A DNA stretch of 28,803 nt from JBLHHI01 sp047614125. Lineage in GTDB: Bacteria; Bacteroidota; Bacteroidia; NS11-12g; UBA9320. Both the position numbers and the translations under genes were made by a program. Of this stretch, positions 8,361-16,006 are shown one piece after another. A model generated the notes under the pieces. That model saw nothing but the letters and a program-made list of their open reading frames with translations, was not told the DNA's origin and ran no database searches. Each line of letters opens with the position of its first letter. Within the stretch, counting starts at the first letter, position 1. Location of the stretch: positions 1 to 28,803 of the forward strand of contig JBLHHI010000033.1 of NCBI GenBank assembly GCA_047614125.1. Reading direction: 5' to 3'.

Positions 8361-10847
8361 TTGACAGCTTCCATTAAACACAGCTTGGTACTGGGCTTGC
8401 TAATTTTTAGCAGCTTAGCAGGATTCGCAACTCACATTGTTGGTGGAGATTTTTACTATGAGCGTTTATCGAGCAATTCATACTTAGTTACCATGAAGGT
8501 CTATATGGATTGCAAAAACGGCAGTCCAGGGGCCATTGAAAGTGATGCAACAGCCTTTATCAGCTTCTGGAACGCTCGCACCAATGCCTATATTCGACAA
8601 GAAACATTTTATAGAACCGGACCAAAACGCCTTAATAAATCAAATTACAGTTGCGCACAACCATCAGCGAATGTTTGCGTAGACGAATACGTATACACCA
8701 AAACGGTAAATATTAATCCGGGCACGGATGGCGTTATCTTAGCCTTTCAGCGATGCTGCAGAAACAACATAATCGACAATATTGTATCTCCCGAGGCAAC
8801 CGGGGCAACGTATTGGACGAAAATTCCGGGATCGAATGTTGCCGCATACAATAACAGCGCTATTTTTAAAGAACTACCACCCAATTATCTGTGTACCAAA
8901 GCACCGTTAAAATTTGATCATTCAGCTACCGACGCAGATGGAGACTCACTGGCGTATCAACTGTATCAGCCTTTTTTAGGAGCATCAAAAGATCAGCCAA
9001 GACCCGATAATGGTGGAAGTGGCAACTTTAAAGCACCGCCGTTTACCAACGTCCAATGGAAGTCTCCGTACTCCACATCCCTTCAGCTAAATGGCGATCC
9101 CGGTTTTCAAATCGATCCGATAACCGGCGAACTTACTGTAACCCCAACGAAAGCAGGGGTTTATGTAATTGGGATAAAGGTGAAAGAATACCGCGATGGA
9201 GAACTCATTGGAGAAACATTGCGCGATTATCAAATGGTTGTAGAAGATTGTCAATTTGAAATCTATGCGGATTTCACACCTGAAGTTTCATACCAATCGT
9301 ACGTGTGTACACGAACGGTAAACTTTGTGAACAAAAGCTACAAGGCAACAGACTTTAGATGGGATTTTGGAGATCCAGCTACGCTCGCAGATACCTCTCG
9401 AGATCGAACTCCAACTTATGTCTACCCAAAAGATGGTGATTACAAAGTAACGTTAACCGCCTGGAATACCATTTGTACCGATGAATTTGAACTCGTAATT
9501 CGGATCCGATCTAAGATTAATGTTAACCTTCCTGAAGATATTTACATTTGTGATAATTCCGATGTATACATTACAACAACTCTGTGGGATGCCACAAAAA
9601 TTGCATGGAGCAATGGGCGGTTTGGAAATACAATTAAGGTTAATCAACCCGGGGAATATACGGCCACGGCATATTACGGCAATTGCTTTGGCTCAGATAC
9701 CGTTCATTTGATCATGGACACGATATCGCTCACACTTCCAAAAGATTCTATTTTCTGCGAAGTGAAAGATGTTGACATGATTGCCGATGCCGGTGTTAGC
9801 GGACTTAGATACAGATGGAATACCTCCACCACAGATACACTTCAAACATTACACATTACGAAGCCGGGCTTATATTGGGTTCGTGTACGCAACGATAACT
9901 GTACGGCAAAAGATAGCTTGGTGGTGTTCATTTCCACTAAACCAAAGATTGGTCCTTTTTACTTCGTTTGCAACGAGTTTGAACGAGAATTTGATGCAGG
10001 CGATATACCCGGGGCAACTTTTTTGTGGAGCAACGGAGATACCACACGTACAAGCGTTCTAAATTCTGCCGGACTAAGATGGGTTGAAGTTAGGCAAAAT
10101 CATTGTGTAAGCAGAGATACCGTCTTGATCATGAACCCAATCATTAATCTTGAATTGGGCAAAGATTCTAATTACTGTGATAACCTCTACCGAAAGCTCA
10201 AAGCCCCTCCAAATATGAAGTCGTATCTGTGGAGCGATCAGAGCACACAATCATTTTTAGAGGTTAGACAACCTGGACAGTACTCCGTTATCGTGAGCGA
10301 TACCAATGGTTGTTCTAAAGAAGATACGATTAATCTTACTCTATCGCAATCGCCCTCCATCTTTATTGGAAATGATACAACCATTTGTGTTCGAAGCGTT
10401 GCACCTCTTGGCATTGAAGAAAATTTTGTCAAGTACGAATGGAATATTGGGGAGCGAAGCAAAATGATTGGTACCGAAGTTGCTGGAATGTTCATCTTAA
10501 CAGTTACCGATTCGAATGGCTGTAAAGCCGTAGACACAGCCATTGTTAGTCAAGACCCGGATGCACTACCGAACGATTTATTCATTCCAAACGCCTTTTC
10601 TCCTAATGGAGACGGACTCAACGAAGTGTTTCCGTTTAAAGACTTTGTTCCTCAACCCGAGTATCGCGTTCGAGTGTTTAATCGCTGGGGGCAAAAAGTA
10701 TTTGATTCCGAAAACGGTAGTCAACAATGGAATGCCACGTTCGATGGCCAACGCGTTGCGTTAGGTGCTTATATTTATCTAATCGAGTTCAGAGCATGCA
10801 ATGGTGAGAATAAGCGCGTAAGTGGTACGATTACCATATTAGAATAG
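8361..10847 (+). CDS. large secreted protein with PKD domain, repeated Cys-pair modules and gliding-motility-type (T9SS type B) C-terminus
   Basis: An 828-residue surface or secreted protein. A signal peptide (about 1-23, ending AGFA) is followed by the THIVGGDFYYE start common to many Bacteroidota proteins with this C-terminus. A PKD domain lies at about 300-375 (FRWDFGD, YVYPKDGDYKVTLTAWN). Five tandem modules of about 65 residues follow (roughly 390-730), each with a Cys near its start, a central Trp, a G-x-Y/W-x-V strand and a second Cys before Asp. The C-terminal domain (736-828) has IPNAFSPNGDG at 742-752 and FNRWGQKVF, the gliding-motility-associated/T9SS type B sorting domain. The start is a TTG: an in-frame TAA at 8358-8360 abuts it and no ATG precedes the mature domain. 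The role is probably adhesion or surface structure, which is an inference. Confidence 0.85.
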   Translation: MTASIKHSLVLGLLIFSSLAGFATHIVGGDFYYERLSSNSYLVTMKVYMDCKNGSPGAIESDATAFISFWNARTNAYIRQETFYRTGPKRLNKSNYSCAQPSANVCVDEYVYTKTVNINPGTDGVILAFQRCCRNNIIDNIVSPEATGATYWTKIPGSNVAAYNNSAIFKELPPNYLCTKAPLKFDHSATDADGDSLAYQLYQPFLGASKDQPRPDNGGSGNFKAPPFTNVQWKSPYSTSLQLNGDPGFQIDPITGELTVTPTKAGVYVIGIKVKEYRDGELIGETLRDYQMVVEDCQFEIYADFTPEVSYQSYVCTRTVNFVNKSYKATDFRWDFGDPATLADTSRDRTPTYVYPKDGDYKVTLTAWNTICTDEFELVIRIRSKINVNLPEDIYICDNSDVYITTTLWDATKIAWSNGRFGNTIKVNQPGEYTATAYYGNCFGSDTVHLIMDTISLTLPKDSIFCEVKDVDMIADAGVSGLRYRWNTSTTDTLQTLHITKPGLYWVRVRNDNCTAKDSLVVFISTKPKIGPFYFVCNEFEREFDAGDIPGATFLWSNGDTTRTSVLNSAGLRWVEVRQNHCVSRDTVLIMNPIINLELGKDSNYCDNLYRKLKAPPNMKSYLWSDQSTQSFLEVRQPGQYSVIVSDTNGCSKEDTINLTLSQSPSIFIGNDTTICVRSVAPLGIEENFVKYEWNIGERSKMIGTEVAGMFILTVTDSNGCKAVDTAIVSQDPDALPNDLFIPNAFSPNGDGLNEVFPFKDFVPQPEYRVRVFNRWGQKVFDSENGSQQWNATFDGQRVALGAYIYLIEFRACNGENKRVSGTITILE

Positions 10848-10926
10848 GCAATTCTCCTTCAAATGCTTTGTTAAATTCAAGATGTACCAAATTCGTGGTA
10901 ACACTAAAATCACGCAATACAAACTG

Positions 10927-10991
10927 TTTACTAAGTTGACCTTATGTGGTTATATAAGGTTCCAGAAAACACATAAGCTCATCTTAGTAAA
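10927..10991. repeat. nested inverted repeat between convergent genes
   Basis: TTTACTAAG (10927-10935) pairs with CTTAGTAAA (10983-10991). Inside it, CTTATGTG (10941-10948) pairs with CACATAAG (10970-10977), with 5-base internal loops on both sides. Outer pairs continue with ATCAC (10909-10913) to GTGAT (10993-10997) and CAAGATGT (10878-10885) to ACATCTTG (11003-11010). It lies between the ends of two convergent genes, so it may act as a transcript 3' structure or be a decayed mobile repeat. Confidence 0.6.
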
Positions 10992-11033
10992 TGTGATAAT
11001 GAACATCTTGTTGGATTAGAATGTGACCTACAC

Positions 11034-11067
11034 AAAAAAAGGCAGAAACGCCGCTGCGATTCTGCCT
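11034..11067 (-). terminator. rho-independent terminator of tonB
   Basis: Read on the minus strand, an 8-bp stem (AGGCAGAA with TTCTGCCT; plus-strand arms 11040-11047 and 11060-11067) with a GC-rich loop is followed by seven T residues. It begins about 20 bases after the stop codon of the TonB-like gene. Confidence 0.8.
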
Positions 11068-11088
11068 CATCTATAAATGTGTTTATTT

Positions 11089-11778
11089 CTAGTTAAAGTC
11101 GAAACGAACGGGTAGCGTAAAGCTCATACGCACAGGCTTATCGCGCTGCAAGGCTGGCTCCCACATTCCACTCATCTTCTTAACAACGTCTACTGCTGCT
11201 TCATCACAACCATAGCCAAGTCTTCTCGACCCGAGGATGGATATGTTGCTTATGGCGCCGTTTTTCTCTACCACAAACTTAATTCGAACGGTTCCTCCTT
11301 CGCTCTCTTCTTGAGCAATGTGTGGTATTACAATGTTCTCGCCTATAAACTTATACATCTGAGATTCACCGCCTCTGAATTCAGCCTTTTTTTGTACTTG
11401 CCAAAATTCTAACACTTCTCCGGTATTTTCCATCTCTTCTTCAATCATCGGAATAAAGTCATCGATGATATCGTCATCGTTGGTTTCGATGTCTTCTATT
11501 TCGGGTTGCTCGTCTTCAATGATTTCATCATCTTCAACCACTTCCAAAATAGGAGGTGCTTCCGGCGGCGGTGGCGGGGTTTCTTCTTGAATGGTTTGTT
11601 CCACTTCTACCTCTTCTTCAACTATGACCATGGCATCGTCTAAATCAGTTTCAATTGGGTCGTATTTCTTATAGTTTATAACTCCATACACCACTGAGAG
11701 AATTAGATTGAGCCCCACCAAGAAGAATATTCCTCTCAGTCTGCTTACGTCTTTTGATGCTACTTTTTTAACTTCCAT
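11089..11778 (-). CDS. tonB: energy transducer TonB
   Basis: A 229-residue TonB-family protein that couples inner-membrane proton motive force (through ExbBD) to outer-membrane TonB-dependent transporters. It has a short cytosolic N-terminus, one transmembrane segment at about 16-35, a proline stretch (ETPPPPPEAPP, about 65-75), a strongly acidic linker to about residue 125, and a TonB C-terminal domain at about 140-229 (GGTVRIKFVVEKNGAISNI, ending LPVRFDFN). The acidic rather than Lys-Pro-rich linker is common in Bacteroidota TonB proteins. It has its own TACATTTG promoter box and a strong terminator, though it follows the VanZ-like gene by 79 bases. No exbBD or receptor gene is nearby, so its partner receptors are unknown. 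Confidence 0.9.
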   Translation of the reverse strand: MEVKKVASKDVSRLRGIFFLVGLNLILSVVYGVINYKKYDPIETDLDDAMVIVEEEVEVEQTIQEETPPPPPEAPPILEVVEDDEIIEDEQPEIEDIETNDDDIIDDFIPMIEEEMENTGEVLEFWQVQKKAEFRGGESQMYKFIGENIVIPHIAQEESEGGTVRIKFVVEKNGAISNISILGSRRLGYGCDEAAVDVVKKMSGMWEPALQRDKPVRMSFTLPVRFDFN

Positions 11779-11797
11779 AATCTTTAAGTCAACGTTT

Positions 11798-11805
11798 CAA
11801 ATGTA
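11798..11805 (-). promoter_or_regulatory. promoter -7 box of tonB
   Basis: The minus strand reads TACATTTG, a full match to TAnnTTTG, about 20 bases before the tonB ATG. Confidence 0.5.
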
Positions 11806-11857
11806 CATATTATGATTAAGTAATACCAGTGCGATCAAAATGGTAAACGAAATAAAA

Positions 11858-12250
11858 TTATTTATTCAATATTTTTTTAAGAGAGCCGAAACTCAACCTA
11901 AAAATCAGCATGCCCAGCAGCGCGCCCACTGTGTTCGCCAATATATCTGCATAGTCGAAAGTTCTGTGGTAAAACACCAGCCCTTGTAAAATTTCGAGAA
12001 CGAGGCCGTACATGATGGAAGCGGCAACAATGCGAATTAACCAACGGCCAGATCGGCTTGACCAACGGAGGGCACGAGCCTTTTCGACTAACCACACAAA
12101 GCAAAGTGTGCCGTATGCCAGAAAATGTTCAACCTTATCGGCTGCGTTGAAAGAGAAGGTAGGCAATTGATTGCCGGGAATTGAACTCAGAATAAAAATT
12201 AAAACGGTTAAGCCTATCGTAAACTTATACGCCTTAAGATTTCGGAGCAT
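11858..12250 (-). CDS. VanZ family membrane protein
   Basis: A 130-residue integral membrane protein of the VanZ-like family. It has about four hydrophobic segments (roughly 9-25, 43-55, 72-90 and 105-118), the conserved ADKVEHFLAYG motif at about 37-47, and the EILQ...R..DYADILANTVGA region in the second half. Family members named after teicoplanin resistance occur widely, and most have no known function, so resistance should not be inferred here. Its ATG shares one base with the gcvH stop codon (the A at 12250), which suggests translational coupling. The pairing with gcvH and a downstream tonB seems to recur in Bacteroidota, but I have not verified that here. Confidence 0.85.
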   Translation of the reverse strand: MLRNLKAYKFTIGLTVLIFILSSIPGNQLPTFSFNAADKVEHFLAYGTLCFVWLVEKARALRWSSRSGRWLIRIVAASIMYGLVLEILQGLVFYHRTFDYADILANTVGALLGMLIFRLSFGSLKKILNK

Positions 12251-12630
12251 TAATGGCCTGTTAACGCCTGGTAATCAGCTGGTGACATTAGACCTCCAGC
12301 TTCTGAAGCATCCGACATTTTAACTTTAATCATCCATCCGGTTCCGTATGGATCCGAGTTCACCGCTTCTGGAGTATCCTCCAAACCCGCATTCACTTCA
12401 GTAATTTCACCACTCACCGGCATGTATAAGTCCGAAACCGTTTTAACCGCTTCAACGGTACCAAAGGTATCTTCACGGTTTAGCGATTCGCCCATTGTTT
12501 CAATCTCAACAAAAACAACATCTCCAAGCTCACTTTGAGCAAAATCTGTTACCCCTATTGTGGCAATATCACCTTCAATTAGTATCCATTCGTGGTCTTT
12601 GGTATACTTTAGGTTTTCGGGAAAGTTCAT
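12250..12630 (-). CDS. gcvH: glycine cleavage system H protein
   Basis: The lipoyl carrier protein of the glycine cleavage complex, 126 residues, a normal length. It carries the methylamine group from glycine decarboxylase (P protein) to the aminomethyltransferase (T protein) on a lipoylated lysine. The lipoylation motif is GTVEAVKTVSDLYMPVSGEI with Lys63 as the attachment site. The N-terminus YTKDHEWI and the C-terminal region GTGWMIKVK are family signatures. Genes for the P, T and L proteins are not in the window. The gene overlaps the VanZ-like gene by one base and lies 90 bases after accD. I found no convincing promoter box of its own, so it may be read from upstream. Confidence 0.95.
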   Translation of the reverse strand: MNFPENLKYTKDHEWILIEGDIATIGVTDFAQSELGDVVFVEIETMGESLNREDTFGTVEAVKTVSDLYMPVSGEITEVNAGLEDTPEAVNSDPYGTGWMIKVKMSDASEAGGLMSPADYQALTGH

Positions 12631-12720
12631 ACGTTCTAATTATTTCTATGCGAATTAAAGGATTTCGGTGTTCAAATGAAATGATTTGTTTAAATATCAA
12701 TCCGGAGTGTTGATCAACGC

Positions 12721-13599
12721 TCAAGCGGATTCTTCCACTTTTGCCTTACTTTTTTTGTCGTACACCATGCTCACCAAGTTGGATATTTGTTCTTTAGCTT
12801 GGCGTCGGTCGATGATAAAATCTACAAAGCCGTGTTCCACTAAGAATTCGGCTCGTTGAAAGCCCTTGGGCAAATCCTTGCCTGTTGCCTCCTTAATTAT
12901 TCTCGGTCCTGCAAATCCAATCAAGGCATTTGGTTCGGCTACGTTAAAATCGCCCAACATGGCAAATGAGGCTGTTACACCGCCCGTTGTTGGATCGGTA
13001 AGATAGGATATATACGGCAAACCCGCTCTGGCCAATAATGCCAGTTTGGCACTTGTTTTAGCCATTTGCATCAAGCTGAATGCCGCTTCCATCATACGAG
13101 CTCCACCGCTCTTAGATATAACCATAATGGGCAAGCTGTGCTCTCGAGCGTAATCAATTGATCTTGAAATCTTCTCTCCTACCACAGAGCCCATAGAGCC
13201 CCCAATAAAGGTGAAATCCATGGCAGCAATAACCATTTTGGTTCCATTCACTTTTCCAACCCCTACCCGAATAGCATCCTTTAAGTTGGTTTTCTTCTGA
13301 GCTGCTGCTATTCGAATCGGATACGGTTTTGAATCATTGAATTTTAGTGGGTCGGCGGACGTTATATTATCAAAAATTTCGGAAAACTTTTCTTCATCAA
13401 AGAATATGGTAAAATAATCTGCAGAAGTAATTCGCTCGTGGTGGCCACATGCAACGCACACCCACTGGCTGTTTATGAAATCTTTACTCGATTGTGGTTC
13501 TTTACATTCCGGGCACTTATACCACAGCCCATCCGGCGTAGATTTCTTATCCTGGGTTTTGGTTAAAATTCCGTCTGTTACTCTTTTGAACCAACTCAT
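12721..13599 (-). CDS. accD: acetyl-CoA carboxylase carboxyltransferase subunit beta
   Basis: The beta subunit of the carboxyltransferase that moves the carboxyl group from biotin to acetyl-CoA, giving malonyl-CoA for fatty acid synthesis. Length is 292 residues. The N-terminal zinc ribbon has four cysteines at 29, 32, 48 and 51 (CPEC and CVAC). The crotonase-like core carries DFTFIGGSMGSVVGEK and SGGARMMEA, typical of AccD. The partner accA is not in the window. It begins 32 bases after the aldolase gene on the same strand with no obvious promoter between them, so the two are probably cotranscribed. Confidence 0.95.
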   Translation of the reverse strand: MSWFKRVTDGILTKTQDKKSTPDGLWYKCPECKEPQSSKDFINSQWVCVACGHHERITSADYFTIFFDEEKFSEIFDNITSADPLKFNDSKPYPIRIAAAQKKTNLKDAIRVGVGKVNGTKMVIAAMDFTFIGGSMGSVVGEKISRSIDYAREHSLPIMVISKSGGARMMEAAFSLMQMAKTSAKLALLARAGLPYISYLTDPTTGGVTASFAMLGDFNVAEPNALIGFAGPRIIKEATGKDLPKGFQRAEFLVEHGFVDFIIDRRQAKEQISNLVSMVYDKKSKAKVEESA

Positions 13600-13631
13600 A
13601 CCTTGTTTCTCTTAGGTGAAAATTTATAGGC

Positions 13632-14687
13632 TTAGGCAAGCGTAATATCGGTGCTAAGATAAACATCTTGAACCGAGTTTAACAGACTAATTCCCTCTGC
13701 AAACGGTTTTTGAAAGGCCTTTCTACCTAAAATAAGTCCGCAGCCTCCGGCTCTTTTATTAATAACTGCCGTCTTAACGGCATCTTGAGTATCATTGTTT
13801 CCCGAAGCGCCCCCCGAGTTAATTAATCCAACCCGACCCATGTAGCAATTGGCTACTTGATATCGACATAAATCTATAGGGTGATCTGAGCTTAATTCGC
13901 TGTATACCTTAGGGTGTGTTTTGCCAAATTTGATGGCATTGTACCCTCCGTTGTTTTCCGGAAGTTTTTGCTTGATGATATCGGCTTGAATGGTAACTCC
14001 CAAGTGATTGGCTTGACCAGTTAAATCGGCGGAGGCATGGTAATCCACTCCATCCTTTTTAAATCCGCTGTTTCGGGTGTAGCACCATAAAATGGTTGCC
14101 ATGCCCAATTCGTGTGCGCGCTCAAAAGCCTCAGCAACTTCAACAATTTGTCGTTCACTTTCTTCCGAACCAAAGTAAATGGTGGCACCAACTGCAGTGG
14201 CACCTAAGTTCCAAGCTTCTTCAACTGAGCCAAACATAATTTGGTTGTAGGTATTTGGATAGGTTAAAAATTCGTTGTGATTCAACTTTACAATGAAGGG
14301 AATTTTATGGGCATATTTTCGAGCCACTGAAGCCAATACGCCGTAGGTACTTGCCACTGCGTTGCATCCGCCTTCCATCGCTAATTTCACAATGTTCTCT
14401 GGGTCGAAATAATCTGGATTGGGGGCAAAACTTGCTCCAGCCGAATGCTCAATACCTTGATCAACGGGCAAGATGGAAACATATCCAGTACCTGCCAATC
14501 TTCCGTGGTTCATAAGTGCAGATAAGCTTCTGAGCACTTGTTGACTCCGATTTGAACCGGTCCAAATATCATCGATATGTTTGGGTCCTGGAGCGTGAAT
14601 TTGCTCGTTGGAAATTTTAGGGGTGTTGTAGTTTAAGAGGTATTCCGCCTCGTTGCCTAAAATTTTTTCAATTGAAGAAATGCTCAT
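13632..14687 (-). CDS. fbaB: class I fructose-bisphosphate aldolase (DhnA/FbaB type)
   Basis: A class I Schiff-base aldolase of the DhnA/FbaB family (fructose 1,6-bisphosphate to dihydroxyacetone phosphate plus glyceraldehyde 3-phosphate), 351 residues, almost the same length as E. coli FbaB. Key regions are SILPVDQGIEHS (71-82), FIVKLNHNEF (131-140) and ADIIKQKLPENNGGYN, where Lys239 matches the Schiff-base lysine region of the E. coli enzyme. INSGGASGNND near the C-terminus is the phosphate-binding loop. It serves glycolysis or gluconeogenesis in the cytosol. It has a TAAATTTG promoter box about 24 bases upstream and is followed by accD. Confidence 0.92.
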   Translation of the reverse strand: MSISSIEKILGNEAEYLLNYNTPKISNEQIHAPGPKHIDDIWTGSNRSQQVLRSLSALMNHGRLAGTGYVSILPVDQGIEHSAGASFAPNPDYFDPENIVKLAMEGGCNAVASTYGVLASVARKYAHKIPFIVKLNHNEFLTYPNTYNQIMFGSVEEAWNLGATAVGATIYFGSEESERQIVEVAEAFERAHELGMATILWCYTRNSGFKKDGVDYHASADLTGQANHLGVTIQADIIKQKLPENNGGYNAIKFGKTHPKVYSELSSDHPIDLCRYQVANCYMGRVGLINSGGASGNNDTQDAVKTAVINKRAGGCGLILGRKAFQKPFAEGISLLNSVQDVYLSTDITLA

Positions 14688-14710
14688 CTTTCGAATTTTT
14701 AAATTGGCGG

Positions 14711-14718
14711 CAAATTTA
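14711..14718 (-). promoter_or_regulatory. promoter -7 box of the aldolase-accD unit
   Basis: The minus strand reads TAAATTTG (full match to TAnnTTTG), 23 bases before the aldolase ATG. No TTG at ideal spacing is visible upstream. Confidence 0.45.
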
Positions 14719-14976
14719 AGGCATTTTTTGATTTACTGCAGTTCAATTGGAATGAGGTTGATTCTTGATGCTTCTCATTATGGAAACAACGAGTAAGTGA
14801 TCTTTAATGTGGAAGGGCTTTGCCCGATCCCTGAATCTAAAGCTCCTTAGTAGCATTGTTTTAAGATGAAAACAAGATCGAATTTCTGTTCATTTGTGAT
14901 GCTTGAAAATAGATGAATCAATGCCGCTCTTCGGCGCTGGGCATTGTTTTTCGCCGAAAGAATCCAAATAATTTAC
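14719..14976. other. divergent intergenic stretch with no recognised feature
   Basis: This stretch between the aldolase promoter and the GNAT promoter contains no gene-like frame, RNA or repeat that I can support. An open frame does extend upstream of the GNAT start to 14913, but its extra 30 residues do not look like part of that domain. Confidence 0.4.
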
Positions 14977-14984
14977 TAATTTGG
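14977..14984 (+). promoter_or_regulatory. possible promoter -7 box of the GNAT gene
   Basis: TAATTTGG is one mismatch from TAnnTTTG and lies 18 bases before the chosen ATG at 15003. It supports that start over the in-frame ATG at 14913, which would be upstream of the transcript. Confidence 0.35.
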
Positions 14985-15002
14985 ACGAGTCTAAAAGTTA
15001 CG

Positions 15003-15428
15003 ATGCACGAAGTTAAGATTCATAAAGTTCTATCGGCAAACGACTTAAATGCCGTTTTCGCAATCCGTCAAACAGTTTTTGTTGAAGAACAAGCCGTTGA
15101 TCCCGAGTTGGAATACGATGAGTTTGAAGACACTTCAACGCATTTTATCGCCTTGGTTAACGGGATTGCTACAGGCACGGCACGATGGAGAAAAACTCCA
15201 AACGGGATTAAGCTCGAACGATTTGCCGTTTTAGCTGAATATCGATCCAATGGAATTGGCGATGCCTTGATTAAAACCTTGTTAAACGACCTGCCAAGCA
15301 CGGATAAGGTGTATTTGCACGCGCAACTTCGAGCTTGCAGCTTGTACCGTCGCAACGGGTTTAAAGAAGAAGGCGATCAGTTCGAAGAAGCCAATATCCA
15401 ACACTACAAAATGGTGTACCACCGCTAA
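15003..15428 (+). CDS. GNAT family N-acetyltransferase
   Basis: A 141-residue acetyltransferase of the GNAT superfamily, resembling small ElaA/YjcF-type members. It would transfer acetyl from acetyl-CoA to an unknown amine. The N-terminal part has AIRQTVFVEEQAVDPELEYD, the usual first helix and strand of this subgroup. Motif A is LERFAVLAEYRSNGIGDAL, with the acetyl-CoA pyrophosphate loop R-S-N-G-I-G. The C-terminal part has YRRNGFKEEGDQFEEANIQH, including the conserved xxGF turn. I chose the ATG at 15003 because domain similarity begins there and a promoter box sits just upstream. It is a single gene, and neighbours give no clue to the substrate. Confidence 0.8.
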   Translation: MHEVKIHKVLSANDLNAVFAIRQTVFVEEQAVDPELEYDEFEDTSTHFIALVNGIATGTARWRKTPNGIKLERFAVLAEYRSNGIGDALIKTLLNDLPSTDKVYLHAQLRACSLYRRNGFKEEGDQFEEANIQHYKMVYHR

Positions 15429-15477
15429 GCCCGTATTAAGTTTAACAGGGTTCCAATATAACCATTAAAGGTTTTCT

Positions 15478-15485
15478 TAATTTTG
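15478..15485 (+). promoter_or_regulatory. promoter -7 box immediately before the metal-binding lipoprotein gene
   Basis: TAATTTTG, a full match to TAnnTTTG, ends 4 bases before the ATG at 15490. The transcript would start at or next to the start codon, giving a leaderless or nearly leaderless mRNA. Confidence 0.45.
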
Positions 15486-15489
15486 AGGA

Positions 15490-15735
15490 ATGAAAAATAC
15501 GTACATATCCAGTTTTTGGGTAGCCATTGCTTTGTTTCTCTTCGTTGGATGGAGTTCGTGTCAGAAAGTCCAAAAAAACAAAGATCACACGGTTGAAGAG
15601 GTAGACTTCAACTCCAAAGAATACAGCTCAGCCTATATATGCCCGATGCATTGCGAAGGCAGCGGGGATTCGATTGTGGGTATTTGCCCGGTTTGTAAAA
15701 TGGACTTGGTTAAAAACCCGAATTCCAAAAAATAG
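15490..15735 (+). CDS. small lipoprotein with heavy-metal-binding domain
   Basis: An 81-residue lipoprotein. Residues 1-24 form a lipoprotein signal peptide ending GWSSC (Cys24). The C-terminal half holds the short heavy-metal-binding domain found in Bacteroidota efflux-associated proteins: YICPMHCEGSGDS, then GICPVCKMDLV. Cys51, His54, Cys55, Cys66, Cys69 and Met71 are likely soft-metal ligands. In other proteins this domain is often fused to CusB-type membrane fusion proteins or copper ATPases, where it binds copper or related metals. Here it stands alone with no efflux genes nearby. A role as a periplasmic metal-binding or buffering protein is inferred only from the domain. Confidence 0.8.
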   Translation: MKNTYISSFWVAIALFLFVGWSSCQKVQKNKDHTVEEVDFNSKEYSSAYICPMHCEGSGDSIVGICPVCKMDLVKNPNSKK

Positions 15736-15832
15736 TCCTCTTTTAAAATATCAACAGAACTTATGGCCAAGCGCCACTGATCGTTTCGTGGCAAAAGGAC
15801 TTATGGTTATTGATTCAGTGTGAAATGAAGCA

Positions 15833-15999
15833 GTCTTGATACCAGATACTTGTGTCTTAAGTCGCTGGATTGCAGTCGCATGGCTCAAAACGAATCGGTC
15901 TTGACAAGTCCAGCCGAGTGACAAAATCAGATGAAGTCTGAATGTGAGGTGAACTTAAAAGCGAAAAAGTCTTGCTACTTGATACTTGTGTCTCAAATC
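15833..15999. repeat. pair of imperfect 31-base direct repeats
   Basis: 15833-15863 and 15969-15999 share 26 of 31 positions by my alignment; the common core is GATACTTGTGTCT. They lie in the gap between two convergent genes, the metal-binding lipoprotein and the M23 peptidase. Their role is unknown. Confidence 0.55.
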
Positions 16000-16006
16000 A
16001 TCACAA

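Noticed and set aside
11858..12250. teicoplanin-resistance function for the VanZ-like protein
   Set aside because: The family is broad, there are no other van genes, and the gene is coupled to gcvH.
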